DNA from: an uncultured Alphaproteobacteria bacterium | Lineage (GTDB): Bacteria > Pseudomonadota > Alphaproteobacteria > Rhodospirillales > Rhodospirillaceae | DNA: 64,000 bases | Assembly (NCBI GenBank): GCA_900079695.1 | Contig: LT599022.1 | Location: 1,883,245 to 1,947,244 of the forward strand | Direction: 5' to 3' | Shown: one piece after another, positions 10,496 through 19,450 of the stretch | Layout of the letters: every line of letters starts with the position of its first letter | How positions within the stretch are numbered: the first letter of the stretch is position 1 | The notes under the pieces: generated by a model | Seen by the model: the letters and a program-made list of their open reading frames with translations, nothing else | Database searches by the model: none | What the model was told of the DNA's origin: nothing | Translations under genes and position numbers: made by a program

Positions 10496-12346
10496 ATGGA
10501 CATCCTCACCCCCTCGCTCGCCGGCGGCACCGAAATCATTCACGGCGTGCTCCGCACCCTGCCGAACGCGCCGGGCAGCTACCGCATGCTCGACGCCAAG
10601 GGCGAGGTGCTTTACGTCGGCAAGGCGAAGAACCTCAAGAAGCGCGTCGTCGCCTACACCCGCGGCGACCAGTTGCCGATCCGCCTGCAGCGGATGGTGG
10701 CGTTCACCCGGTCGATGGAGATCGTCACCACCCACACCGAGGCCGAGGCGCTGCTGCTCGAGGCCAACCTCATCAAGAAGTACAAGCCGCGCTACAACAT
10801 CCTGCTGCGCGACGACAAGTCCTTCCCCTACATCCGCGTCGACCGCGAGGGCGCGTGGCCGCGCATCACCAAGCACCGCGGCGCGCGGGACGACGGCGCG
10901 GAGTATTTCGGCCCGTTCGCCTCGGCGCTCGCGGTCAACCAGAGCCTCACGATCCTGCAGAAGGTGTTCCTGCTGCGCTCGTGCTCGGATTCGATGTTCG
11001 CGAACCGCAGCCGCCCCTGCCTGCTGCATCAGATCAAGCGCTGCTCCGCCCCCTGCGTCGGCCGCATCTCGCCCGAGGACTACGCCCGACTGGTGGCGGA
11101 AGCGCGCGCCTTCCTCAACGGCGAGAGCCGCGACCTTCAGCGCGAGTTCGCCGACCGCATGAGCGAAGCCGCCGAGCGCCGCGACTACGAGGCCGCCGCC
11201 GCGTGGCGCGACCGCATCCGCGCGCTCGCGCAGATCCAGCAGCGCCAGGACATCGACCTCGGCGAGGACAAGGACCTCGACATCGCCGCGCTCCACCGCG
11301 CAGGCGACCTCGTGGCGATCCAGATGGTGTTCTTCCGCGCCGGACGGCACACCGGCAACCGCGCCTACTTCCCCGCCCAGACCGGCGACGCCGACGATGC
11401 GGAAATCCTCGGCGCGTTCCTGGCGCAGTTCTACACCCAGCACCCGCCGCCGCCGCTGGTGCTGACCAGCCACGCCACCCACGAGGAGGACCTGCTGCAC
11501 GAGGCGCTGTCGCTGCGCGCCGGGCGCCGGGTCGCGCTCGCCCAGCCGAAGCGCGGGCCGAAGCGCGCCCTGCTGCGCCAGGCCGAGACCAACGCCCGCG
11601 AGGCCGCCGAGCGCAAGCTCGCCGAAACCGCCACCCAGACCCAGCTCCTCGCCGAGGTGGCCCGACTTTTCGAGCTTCCCGCGCCGCCCCGCCGCATCGA
11701 GGTGTACGACAACTCCCACATTCAGGGCGCGCACGCGATCGGCGCGATGATCGTCGCCGGGCCGGAGGGCTTCGAGAAGGCCGCCTACCGCACCTGGAAC
11801 ATCAAGGACGCCGCCACCAACGACGACTTCGGAATGATGCGCGAGGTGTTCCGCCGCCGCTTCGCCCGCGCGCTCGCCGACGACCCGGAGCGCGGCCACT
11901 GGCCCGATCTGGTGCTGATCGACGGCGGCAAGGGACAGCTCTCCTCCGCCCACGAGATCCTCGCCGACCTCGGCGTCTCCGGCGTGCCGCTGGTCGGCAT
12001 TTCGAAGGGACCGGATCGCAACGCCGGGCGCGAGCAGTTCCACCAGGAGGGGAAACCCGCATTCCAGCTCCCCCCCACCCACCCGGTGCTCTACTACCTC
12101 CAGCGCCTGCGCGACGAGGCCCACCGCTTCGCCATCGGCACTCACCGCGCCAAGCGAAGCCGCGCCATCGGCGCCTCGCCGCTCGACGCGATTTCCGGCA
12201 TCGGCGCTGCACGCAAGAAGGCGCTGCTGCATCATTTCGGCTCGGCACGGGGCGTCTCCGAGGCGGGCATCGAGGATCTCGCCGCGGTCGAGGGCATCTC
12301 CCGCGCCCTCGCGCAGCGCCTTTACGACCACTTCCACGGCGGCTGA
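10496..12346 (+). CDS. uvrC: Excinuclease ABC subunit C (UvrC)
   Basis: A 616-residue endonuclease of nucleotide excision repair that makes both incisions around the lesion. The N-terminal GIY-YIG nuclease (APGSYRMLDAKGEVLYVGKAKNL) makes the 3' cut. It is followed by the UVR motif (FADRMSEAAERRDYEAAAAW) that binds UvrB, the RNase H-like domain for the 5' cut (IEVYDNSHIQGAHAIGAMI, then LVLIDGGKGQL) and C-terminal helix-hairpin-helix repeats (ISGIGAARKKALLHHFG). The ATG MDILTP was chosen; a TTG 12 codons upstream is possible. No good ribosome site is visible. It converges with the CNNM gene with 10 bases between stops. Confidence 0.96.
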   Translation: MDILTPSLAGGTEIIHGVLRTLPNAPGSYRMLDAKGEVLYVGKAKNLKKRVVAYTRGDQLPIRLQRMVAFTRSMEIVTTHTEAEALLLEANLIKKYKPRYNILLRDDKSFPYIRVDREGAWPRITKHRGARDDGAEYFGPFASALAVNQSLTILQKVFLLRSCSDSMFANRSRPCLLHQIKRCSAPCVGRISPEDYARLVAEARAFLNGESRDLQREFADRMSEAAERRDYEAAAAWRDRIRALAQIQQRQDIDLGEDKDLDIAALHRAGDLVAIQMVFFRAGRHTGNRAYFPAQTGDADDAEILGAFLAQFYTQHPPPPLVLTSHATHEEDLLHEALSLRAGRRVALAQPKRGPKRALLRQAETNAREAAERKLAETATQTQLLAEVARLFELPAPPRRIEVYDNSHIQGAHAIGAMIVAGPEGFEKAAYRTWNIKDAATNDDFGMMREVFRRRFARALADDPERGHWPDLVLIDGGKGQLSSAHEILADLGVSGVPLVGISKGPDRNAGREQFHQEGKPAFQLPPTHPVLYYLQRLRDEAHRFAIGTHRAKRSRAIGASPLDAISGIGAARKKALLHHFGSARGVSEAGIEDLAAVEGISRALAQRLYDHFHGG

Positions 12347-12356
12347 GATCGGGTCG

Positions 12357-13652
12357 TCAGGACGACGGCGGCGTCGCCAGCACCTTGTCGATCCGCAGTC
12401 CGTCCATGTCCACCACCTCGAAACGCCAGCCTCCCACCGCGATCACGTCGCCGGTGCGCGGCAGGGTGCCCGACCGGCCGAGCAAAAATCCCGCCAGCGT
12501 CTCGTAGTCGCCCCCGGCCGCGAGCGGACGGCATCCGAGGCGCTCGGCGGCGAGATCGGCGGGCATGTCGGCGTCCACCAGCCACGAGCCGTCGGCGCGC
12601 GCCACCGCCGCCGCCTCCGGCTCGCCGCCCGCCTCGGCGAGGGTGCCGACGATCGCCGCCATCAGGTCGGCCGCGGTCACCAGGCCCTCGATGGTGCCGT
12701 ATTCGTCGGCCACCAGCGCCATGTGGATGCGGGCGCGCCGCAGTTCGTCGAGCGCCGACAGCGCCGGAGCATGCTCGGGCACCACCGTCACCGGCCGCAC
12801 CAGCGCCGCCACGTCGAGCTCGCCGCCGCCGAGGCAGACGTCGAGCAGATCCTTCGCCTGCACCACCCCCTCGACGTTGTCGAGGCCGTCGCGACAGGCC
12901 ACCAGCCGCGAATGGCGGCTTTCGCGCAGGGTCGCGGCGATCCGCTCCGGCTCCCAGGCGAGATCGATCCAGGCGATCTCGGCGCGCGGCGTCATCACCC
13001 CGCGCACCTTGCGGTCGCCGAGCCGCAGCACTCCGGCGAGAAGCTCCCCCTCGCGCGGCTGGAGCGCACCCGAGGCCGCGCCCTCGGCGATCACCGACCG
13101 CACCTCCTCCTCGGTCACCGCCGCATCCGCCGCCGGGTTCACCCGCAGCAGCGCCAGCGCCGCCTTGCTGCTGCGCTCCAGCAGCCACACCACCGGCGAC
13201 GCCAGCCGCGCCACGCCCGCCATCGGCCGCGCCACCAGCATCGCCACCCGCTCCGGCGCCGACAGCGCGATCTGCTTCGGCACCAGTTCGCCGAGGATCA
13301 GCGAGGCGTAGGTGATCGCCCCCACCACCAGCGCCAGGGACAGCCCGTCCGCCACCGGCGCGAGCCACGGCAGCGCCGCCGCGATCGCCCCGGCGAGGTG
13401 CCCGCCGAGGCTCGCGCCCGAATACGCGCCCGCGAAAGTCCCCACCAGGGTGATGCCGATCTGCACCGCCGAGAGGAACCGCACCGGGTCCTCCGCCAGC
13501 GCCAGCGCCACGCGGGCGCGCCGGTCGCCCGCCACCGCGAGCGGCGCGAGGCGGGCCCGCCGCGCCGACACGATCGCGAGCTCGGACATCGCGAAACATC
13601 CGTTGAGCAACACCAGACCTGCGATCACGGCCAGTTCGAAAGCTATCGACAT
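12357..13652 (-). CDS. CNNM/CorC family transporter-like protein (DUF21-CBS-CorC_HlyC)
   Basis: A 431-residue inner-membrane protein. The N-terminal DUF21 (CNNM) domain has membrane segments at about residues 5-25, 55-80, 85-110 and 125-150, with the family stretch GNGCFAMSELA-like NGCFAMSELAIVSARRARL. Two CBS domains (about 200-320; MTPRAEIAWID, ADEYGTIEGLVT) and a C-terminal CorC_HlyC domain follow. Related proteins are linked to Mg2+/Co2+ transport, and the older label is hemolysin C-like; transport activity here is inferred. The start MSIAFELAVIAGLVLLNG fits the family; the frame is open to 13916 without ribosome-site support. Confidence 0.85.
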   Translation of the reverse strand: MSIAFELAVIAGLVLLNGCFAMSELAIVSARRARLAPLAVAGDRRARVALALAEDPVRFLSAVQIGITLVGTFAGAYSGASLGGHLAGAIAAALPWLAPVADGLSLALVVGAITYASLILGELVPKQIALSAPERVAMLVARPMAGVARLASPVVWLLERSSKAALALLRVNPAADAAVTEEEVRSVIAEGAASGALQPREGELLAGVLRLGDRKVRGVMTPRAEIAWIDLAWEPERIAATLRESRHSRLVACRDGLDNVEGVVQAKDLLDVCLGGGELDVAALVRPVTVVPEHAPALSALDELRRARIHMALVADEYGTIEGLVTAADLMAAIVGTLAEAGGEPEAAAVARADGSWLVDADMPADLAAERLGCRPLAAGGDYETLAGFLLGRSGTLPRTGDVIAVGGWRFEVVDMDGLRIDKVLATPPSS

Positions 13653-14009
13653 CGTCGGAAAGGATCCCGCAGCGTGCGCGAACGCCCCCGCGCGCGCCGA
13701 CGGCGGGCGGACTTCACGGACGCGGACAATGAGGAACGCGCGCCCATGGGGCGGCGCGGAAGTGCGCAGGCGGCGCGACTGGGAGGCTCGGCGGCCTCGG
13801 CGGAAGGCATCGGCGGATATCTTCTGCAATGGCGGCGACACGTCGCCCGGAGCCCAAAACCATACCCGCGGCCGCGCCGAGGTCAAGCCCGCGCGCGGCG
13901 GCCACCCCGGTTTCACAAGAATTTTTTTCTATCCAGCACCCGCCGCGGGGGCTACACTCCCCGCGAATTCCATGAGCGAGCCCCGTCCCCCGTTCCCGTG
14001 TCACGAGCC
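13653..14009. other. Intergenic region between the CNNM gene and pgsA
   Basis: These 357 bases separate two divergent genes. I see no convincing gene. A short T/A-rich patch at 13918-13933 (AAGAATTTTTTTCTAT) precedes pgsA and may be part of its promoter, but no clear -35/-10 pair was found. Confidence 0.4.
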
Positions 14010-14579
14010 ATGCTGACGCTGCCGAATCTGTTGACCCTGGGCCGCATCGCGGCGATCCCCGCGCTGCTCGCGACCTTCTACTGGGATACCCCGGCGACCC
14101 GGTGGACCGCGTGCGCGATCTTCACCGCCGCCGCCGTCACCGATTTCTTCGACGGCTATCTCGCGCGCCGCTTCAATCAGGTCTCGGCGATCGGGCGCTT
14201 TCTCGACCCGATCGCCGACAAGCTCCTGGTCGCCGCGCTGCTGCTCTTCCTCGCCGCGTTCGAGCGCTTCTCCACCCTTGCGCTGATCCCCGCGGTGGTG
14301 ATCCTCTGCCGCGAGATTCTCGTCTCCGGCCTGCGCGAATACCTCGCCGAAATCCGCATCGGCATGCCGGTCACGCCGCTCGCGAAGTGGAAGACCACGG
14401 TCCAGCTCATCGCCCTGCCGGTCCTGATCGTCGGCGACGGCGGCCTCCCCGGCCACGCCATCACCCTGATCGGCGAAATCCTCCTCTGGGTCGCCGGACT
14501 CCTCACCCTGATCACCGGCTACGCCTACCTCAAGGCCGGCATCGCCCACATGCGCGCCGCCGACGAGGGCCGTTTCTGA
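14010..14579 (+). CDS. pgsA: CDP-diacylglycerol-glycerol-3-phosphate 3-phosphatidyltransferase
   Basis: A 189-residue integral membrane enzyme that makes phosphatidylglycerophosphate, the committed step toward phosphatidylglycerol and cardiolipin. The CDP-alcohol phosphotransferase signature D-G-x2-A-R-x8-G-x3-D-x3-D is complete in DFFDGYLARRFNQVSAIGRF and LDPIADK. About six hydrophobic segments run to the C-terminus, and the length matches PgsA. The ATG (MLTLPNLLTLGR) is the family start; an upstream GTG three codons away is an alternative. A long bidirectional terminator follows. Confidence 0.93.
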   Translation: MLTLPNLLTLGRIAAIPALLATFYWDTPATRWTACAIFTAAAVTDFFDGYLARRFNQVSAIGRFLDPIADKLLVAALLLFLAAFERFSTLALIPAVVILCREILVSGLREYLAEIRIGMPVTPLAKWKTTVQLIALPVLIVGDGGLPGHAITLIGEILLWVAGLLTLITGYAYLKAGIAHMRAADEGRF

Positions 14580-14619
14580 AACGGCGGGACCGGGGCTCCG
14601 CACCGCCCCCCTGCGTTTT

Positions 14620-14663
14620 CCAAAGACAAAGGGCCACCGCAAGGATGGCCCTTTGTCTTTTGG
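14620..14663. terminator. Long bidirectional terminator between pgsA and ilvE
   Basis: Arms CCAAAGACAAAGGGCCA and TGGCCCTTTGTCTTTTGG pair over 17 bp with one bulged base and a 9-base loop. Both sides read T-rich after the stem, so it can serve both convergent genes. Confidence 0.85.
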
Positions 14664-14731
14664 ACGTGCGCGCCGGTCCGGGGATCGAGCCCTCCGTCGG
14701 GGTGCGGGGCGGCACCCCGCACCCCGACGCC

Positions 14732-15628
14732 TCAGGCGGCGGCTTCGAGCTTGAGGCGGCCGTGGACGAGGTCGTCGTAGTCCTGCATCAGCACCTTGGT
14801 GACCTCGCGCCCCGGGAACTGGTGGGCGTCGATCGACTGCACCGGGGTGACCTCGGCGGCGGTGCCGGTGACGAAGGCTTCGTTGAACAGCGGTAGTTCC
14901 TCGGGGAGGATGGCGCGTTCGATCACGGTATAGCCGCGGCGCTTGGCGAGCTGCAGCACGGTCTGGCGGGTGATGCCGTTGAGGAAGGTCTCCGGGATCG
15001 GCGCGTGGATTTCGTTGCCGCGCACGAACAGCAGGTTGGCCCCGGTGGTCTCGGCGATCCGGCCCTTATGGTCGAGCATCAGGCTCTCGTTGAAGCCCGC
15101 GGCTTCGGCGGCGTGCTTGTTGAGCGTGCAGATCATGTAGACGCCCGCGCACTTGGCGTGGCAGGGGATGGAATCCGGCGCCGGACGGCGCCACTTGCCG
15201 GTCTGCACGGTGAGGCCCGCCATCCGAGCCTCGGGAGTGAAATACGACGGCCATTCCCAGGTCGCGATCGCGACGTGGATTTTGTTGAGCTTGCCGGAGA
15301 CGCCCATCTGCTCCGAGCCGCGCCAGGCGAACGGACGGACGTACCCGTTGGTGAGCTTGTTGGCGGCGATCACCGCCTCCTTCGCCGCGTTGATTTCGGC
15401 GATGGAATAGGGGATGGTGAAGTCCATCGTCGCCGCCGACTTGAACAGGCGTTCGGTATGCTCCTGGCTCTTGAAGATCACGCCGTCGTAAAGGCGTTCC
15501 CCCTCGAACACCAGGGACGCATAATGAAAGCCATGCGCGAGCACGTGGATCTTGGCGTCGCGCCACGGAACCAGGCGGCCATCGTACCAGATGAAGCCGT
15601 CGCGATCGTCGAAGGGAAGAAGTGACAT
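14732..15628 (-). CDS. ilvE: Branched-chain amino acid aminotransferase
   Basis: A 298-residue fold-type IV PLP aminotransferase that carries out the last step of leucine, isoleucine and valine synthesis. HGFHYASLVFEGERLY is the N-terminal family block. The PLP lysine is in PCHAKCAGVY, and the cofactor-binding stretch GRIAETTGANLLFVRG follows. Length and start (MSLLPFDDRDGFIWYDG) match the family. It is divergent from the petP-type marR gene, with the two promoters sharing 77 bases. Confidence 0.95.
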   Translation of the reverse strand: MSLLPFDDRDGFIWYDGRLVPWRDAKIHVLAHGFHYASLVFEGERLYDGVIFKSQEHTERLFKSAATMDFTIPYSIAEINAAKEAVIAANKLTNGYVRPFAWRGSEQMGVSGKLNKIHVAIATWEWPSYFTPEARMAGLTVQTGKWRRPAPDSIPCHAKCAGVYMICTLNKHAAEAAGFNESLMLDHKGRIAETTGANLLFVRGNEIHAPIPETFLNGITRQTVLQLAKRRGYTVIERAILPEELPLFNEAFVTGTAAEVTPVQSIDAHQFPGREVTKVLMQDYDDLVHGRLKLEAAA

Positions 15629-15675
15629 GGCGAAGTCTCGTTATGTTTGCGATTGTTTCCGACTCGATGAGGATT

Positions 15676-15704
15676 TGAGTAACATCCAACACGGATTATG
15701 TCAA
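15676..15704 (-). promoter_or_regulatory. Candidate ilvE promoter in the ilvE-marR divergent region
   Basis: On the minus strand TTGACA (15704-15699) is followed after 16-17 bases by TTACTC/TACTCA (15682-15676). The -35 element touches the start codon of the divergent MarR gene, so a MarR-type repressor bound here could affect both genes. Hexamer match only. Confidence 0.4.
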
Positions 15705-15705
15705 C

Positions 15706-16227
15706 ATGGCTGACGTAACGACGCGGATCAACCCGCTCTTCCTGCGCGACGAGGAACTCCGCCAGGGCATCGAGCTGCTCTATTTCGGCTACCGGGAATT
15801 CACCGCCGGTCCGGACGAAATCCTTTCGCAGCAAGGGCTTGGGCGTGCTCATCACCGGGTCATCTACTTCGTCGGACGGCAGCCGGGGATCAGTGTATCC
15901 GATCTGCTATCGACTTTGCGCATAACCAAGCAGAGTTTATCGCGGGTCTTGAGCCAGCTCCTCAAGGAGGATTACATCCACCAGCGCCCGGGGCTGCGCG
16001 ACCGCCGCCAGCGGCTGCTCGAACTCTCGCCGAAGGGAGTCGAGCTCGAACGGCAACTCACCGAAAACCAGCGCAAACTCCTGGCGCGCGCCTACCGCGA
16101 GGCGGGCGCGGAGGCGGTCGAGGGCTTCCGCAAGGTGATGCTCAACATCATGAACGAGGCCGACCGCAGCCGGTTCCCGACGCAGACGACTCCGCCGCTG
16201 CCCGGCTGGCGCGGCGGCGCATCGTGA
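15706..16227 (+). CDS. petP: MarR-family regulator, PetP-like
   Basis: A 173-residue winged-helix regulator. The HTH and wing region (SVSDLLSTLRITKQSLSRVL then RPGLRDRRQRLLELSPKG) matches MarR proteins. A MarR gene directly followed by an OmpR-type response regulator is the arrangement of petP-petR in Rhodobacter capsulatus, where both are needed for growth and are linked to the bc1 operon; the PetP name is inferred from this order and likeness. The gene has almost no untranslated leader room (ATG next to the ilvE -35 element) and no ribosome site, so a leaderless message is possible. Codons at about 15893-15960 are AT-rich for this genome. Confidence 0.78.
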   Translation: MADVTTRINPLFLRDEELRQGIELLYFGYREFTAGPDEILSQQGLGRAHHRVIYFVGRQPGISVSDLLSTLRITKQSLSRVLSQLLKEDYIHQRPGLRDRRQRLLELSPKGVELERQLTENQRKLLARAYREAGAEAVEGFRKVMLNIMNEADRSRFPTQTTPPLPGWRGGAS

Positions 16228-16238
16228 CCGGAGGCGGC

Positions 16239-16940
16239 ATGGACGGGTCTCCCAACCATATCCTCGTCGTCGACGACGACACCCGCCTGCGCGGTCTGCT
16301 GCAACGCTTCCTCTCCGACAACGGCTTCCTCGTCTCCCAGGCCGCCGACGCCGCCGAGGCGCGGCAGGCGCTGGTGTCGCTGGAGTTCGACCTGCTGATC
16401 GTCGACGTGATGATGCCGGGCGAGGACGGCATGAGCCTGACCCGTTCGTTGCGCGAGACCAAGGACGTGCCGATCCTGATGCTCACCGCGATGGGCGAGG
16501 CGGAGGACCGCATCGGCGGGCTTTCGAGCGGCGCGGACGACTACCTCACCAAGCCCTTCGACCCGCGCGAGCTGCTGCTCCGCATCACCGCGATCCTGCG
16601 CCGCACCCGCCGCCCGGAGGCCGATGCCGGAAGCGGCGAGGCGCCCGAAATCCTCAACCTCGGCGCGTGCGTCTACGACGTGCGGCGCGAGGTGCTGATG
16701 CGCGACGACGAGGCGGTGCGGCTGACCCCGGCGGAAGCGGCGCTGCTGAAGGAACTGGCGCGTCATCCGGGCGAAATTCTCTCGCGCGACGAACTCGCCG
16801 CCGCCACCGGCGTCAGCCGCAATCTCCGCACCGTCGACGTGCAGGTCACCCGCCTGCGCAAGAAGATCGAATCCGACCTGCGCCTGCCGCGCTACCTTCA
16901 GACCGTGCGCGGCAAGGGCTACATGCTGATGCCCGAGTGA
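16239..16940 (+). CDS. petR: OmpR-family response regulator, PetR-like
   Basis: A 233-residue two-component regulator. The receiver domain has the acidic pocket D12-D14, phospho-acceptor D56 (LIVDVMMPGEDG) and K105 (YLTKPF). The C-terminal winged-helix domain ends with VDVQVTRLRKKIESD and TVRGKGYML, typical of OmpR/PhoB DNA-binding domains. The ATG after GGAGG was chosen; a GTG at 16224 overlaps the marR stop. It lies between the MarR gene and a histidine kinase and is translated in close coupling with both. PetR identity is inferred from gene order; its targets here are not visible. Confidence 0.85.
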   Translation: MDGSPNHILVVDDDTRLRGLLQRFLSDNGFLVSQAADAAEARQALVSLEFDLLIVDVMMPGEDGMSLTRSLRETKDVPILMLTAMGEAEDRIGGLSSGADDYLTKPFDPRELLLRITAILRRTRRPEADAGSGEAPEILNLGACVYDVRREVLMRDDEAVRLTPAEAALLKELARHPGEILSRDELAAATGVSRNLRTVDVQVTRLRKKIESDLRLPRYLQTVRGKGYMLMPE

Positions 16941-16945
16941 CCGCG

Positions 16946-18301
16946 ATGGCCGACGACGCCCTCCATCCCTCCGCCCCCGCGCGCTCCTGGCGCCTGCGGA
17001 TCAAGTCGCTGCTGCCGAAGAGCCTGCTCGGCCGCTCGCTGCTGATCATCCTCACGCCGCTGATCCTGCTGCAACTCGTCACCGCGACGGTGTTCTACGA
17101 CCGCCACTGGGGCACGATCACGCGGCGGCTCGCCGGATCGGTGGCGGGCGACGTCGGGGTGATCGTCGCCTATCTGCGCGATCATCCCGGCCCGGCCTCG
17201 CGCGCCTGGATCGTCGCCGAGGCGCGCCAGCACATGCAACTCGAGATGCGGCTCGCCGACGGCGAGGTTCTGCGCAACCTTCCCGTCGGCGACTCCGACA
17301 TTTCGCTCGCGCCGCTCGCCCACGAGCTGGAAAACGTCATCACCCTGCCGTTCCAACTGCACGACGGCGACGACGACGACACCATCGAGATCCGCATCCA
17401 GACCGCCGACGGCGTCCTCACCGTGGAATCGCCGAAGAAGCGGCTGTCCTCCTTCACCGTCTATCTGTTCCTGCTGTGGATGGTCGGCACCTCGCTGCTG
17501 CTGTTCGGCATCGCGACGATCTTCATGAGCAACCAGGTGCGCGCGGTGCGCCGCCTCGCGATCGCGGCGGACAGCTTCGGCAAGGGCCGCGACGCGCCGT
17601 GGTTCAAACCCGAGGGCGCGACCGAGGTGCGCCAAGCGGCGCAGGCCTTCCTGCAGATGCGCGAGCGCATCAAGCGGCAGATCGACCAGCGTACCGAGAT
17701 GCTCGCGGGGGTCTCCCACGACCTGCGCACGCCGCTGACGCGGATGAAGCTCCAGCTCGCGATGATGCCGGGCGACCCGGCGGCCGCCGACCTCACCGAA
17801 GACGTGGCGGAAATGGAGCGGATGGTCGAGGGCTACCTCGCGTTCGCCCGCGGCGAGGGGCGCGAACAGATGCGCCCGAGCAACATCGCCGATCTCGTCG
17901 AATCCGTGGTCGGCCGCTTCACCCGCAACGCCGCGCCGATCGACCTGCACGTCGAGCGCCGCCTCACCATGCCGCTCCGCCCCCACGCGATGGAGCGCTG
18001 CCTCTCCAACCTGATCGGCAACGCGGTGCGCTATGCCGAACACATCGCGGTGCGGGTGGGCCAGCGCGGCGACGCGGTGGAGATCCTGATCGACGACGAC
18101 GGCCCGGGAATTCCGCCGGAGAAGCGCGCCGACGTGTTCCGCGCGTTCTTCCGCATCGAGAGCTCGCGCAACCGCGAGACCGGCGGCGTCGGCCTCGGCC
18201 TCACCATCGCGCGGGACGTGGCGCGCAGCCACGGCGGCGACATCCAGTTGGCGGAATCGCCGCTCGGCGGGCTCAGGGTGCGGCTGATCCTGCCGCTCTA
18301 G
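16946..18301 (+). CDS. Sensor histidine kinase (EnvZ-like)
   Basis: A 451-residue membrane kinase and the likely partner of the preceding regulator. One hydrophobic segment at about residues 30-55 and a second at about 170-195 flank a periplasmic sensor of about 115 residues. Then come a HAMP segment, the dimerisation box with phosphorylated H258 (GVSHDLRTPLTRMK) and an HATPase domain with N (NLIGNAVRYAE), G1 (DDDGPGI) and G2 (GGVGLGLTIA) boxes. It begins six bases after the response regulator stop. The input signal is unknown. Confidence 0.9.
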   Translation: MADDALHPSAPARSWRLRIKSLLPKSLLGRSLLIILTPLILLQLVTATVFYDRHWGTITRRLAGSVAGDVGVIVAYLRDHPGPASRAWIVAEARQHMQLEMRLADGEVLRNLPVGDSDISLAPLAHELENVITLPFQLHDGDDDDTIEIRIQTADGVLTVESPKKRLSSFTVYLFLLWMVGTSLLLFGIATIFMSNQVRAVRRLAIAADSFGKGRDAPWFKPEGATEVRQAAQAFLQMRERIKRQIDQRTEMLAGVSHDLRTPLTRMKLQLAMMPGDPAAADLTEDVAEMERMVEGYLAFARGEGREQMRPSNIADLVESVVGRFTRNAAPIDLHVERRLTMPLRPHAMERCLSNLIGNAVRYAEHIAVRVGQRGDAVEILIDDDGPGIPPEKRADVFRAFFRIESSRNRETGGVGLGLTIARDVARSHGGDIQLAESPLGGLRVRLILPL

Positions 18302-18448
18302 AAACGGTAAGTCGGCGGAACGACGGAACACGGCGAAACCTCGTGCCGTGTAACCTGTATCTCTGTCCCCGCCGGTTTCTTCCGATGCCGAACGCCCCTC
18401 GATGCCGCACAATCGGACGCGTTCCGTTTTCGGAGGAGAACGCGAAGA

Positions 18449-19393
18449 ATGTCCTATGCGGCAGCCCATGGAATCCGCCTCGCGTACGACACGTTCGGCG
18501 AGCCGTCGTCTCCGGCAGTGTTGCTGATCGCCGGCAACGGCGCGCAGATGCTCTTCTGGGATGCCGAGTTCTGCGGCTCCCTGGCGGAAACCGGATTTTT
18601 CGTCGTTCGTTTCGACAATCGCGACGCCGGTCTTTCGACCAAATTCGACACCGCGGGCACCCCGGACATCATGGCGGGAATTCGTGCCGCCATGGCGGGC
18701 GAAACCGTAACCTCGGCCTATTCCCTCGACGACATGGCCGACGACTGCATCGGCCTGCTCGACGCCTTGGGTATTGCAAAAGCCCACATTTGCGGCGCAT
18801 CGATGGGCGGCATGATCGCCCAGGTCGTCGCCTACCGCCATCCGGGGCGCGTCCGCAGCCTCACCTCGATCATGTCGAACACCGGCAACCCCGCCGCTCC
18901 ATCGGGAAAACCGGAAGCGATCGCCGCCGTCGTCGCACCCGCTCCGGAGGGGCGCGACGCCTATCTCGCGCACACCATGGACGTATGGCGGGTGATCTGG
19001 AGCCCCGGATTTCCGTTCGAGGAACGCAGGGCCCGGAGTTTCCTGGAACGAAGCTACGACCGTTCGTATTGTCCCCAGGGCATGGCCCGCCAGAACATGG
19101 CGGTCCTCGCGTGCGGCGACAGACGGCCGCGCCTTTCCGCCATCGCGGTGCCGACGCTGGTCATCCACGGAACCGACGATCCGTTGATCCCGGTCGAGGC
19201 GGGCCGGGAAACCGTGCAAGCGATCCCCGGAGCGAGGCTGCTGCTCGTCGACGGGATGGGGCACGACATGCCCAAGGGGACTTGGGGGAAAATCGTCGCG
19301 GCGATCTCACGACATGCGGCCAGCGCCGACATGCCGCATGGCAGCATGCAGGCCTCCGTCTCAAACGAAAACCCGCCGCCCCCGTCCGGATAG
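18449..19393 (+). CDS. Alpha/beta hydrolase
   Basis: A 314-residue alpha/beta-fold hydrolase. The nucleophile elbow is GASMGG, the acid is in HGTDDPLIPV and the histidine in GMGHDMP. The sequence (RFDNRDAGLSTKFD) resembles esterases annotated near aclacinomycin methylesterase and carboxylesterase families, but substrate cannot be assigned. A strong GGAGGAG ribosome site precedes the ATG. It stands alone between the kinase gene and the convergent yciB, and its base composition looks a little less GC-rich than its neighbours. Confidence 0.8.
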   Translation: MSYAAAHGIRLAYDTFGEPSSPAVLLIAGNGAQMLFWDAEFCGSLAETGFFVVRFDNRDAGLSTKFDTAGTPDIMAGIRAAMAGETVTSAYSLDDMADDCIGLLDALGIAKAHICGASMGGMIAQVVAYRHPGRVRSLTSIMSNTGNPAAPSGKPEAIAAVVAPAPEGRDAYLAHTMDVWRVIWSPGFPFEERRARSFLERSYDRSYCPQGMARQNMAVLACGDRRPRLSAIAVPTLVIHGTDDPLIPVEAGRETVQAIPGARLLLVDGMGHDMPKGTWGKIVAAISRHAASADMPHGSMQASVSNENPPPPSG

Positions 19394-19450
19394 CGCCGGG
19401 TCGTGGTCGCGCGCCCTCGCCCGCGTCGCCGTCAACGGGAGCGCAGGCAA

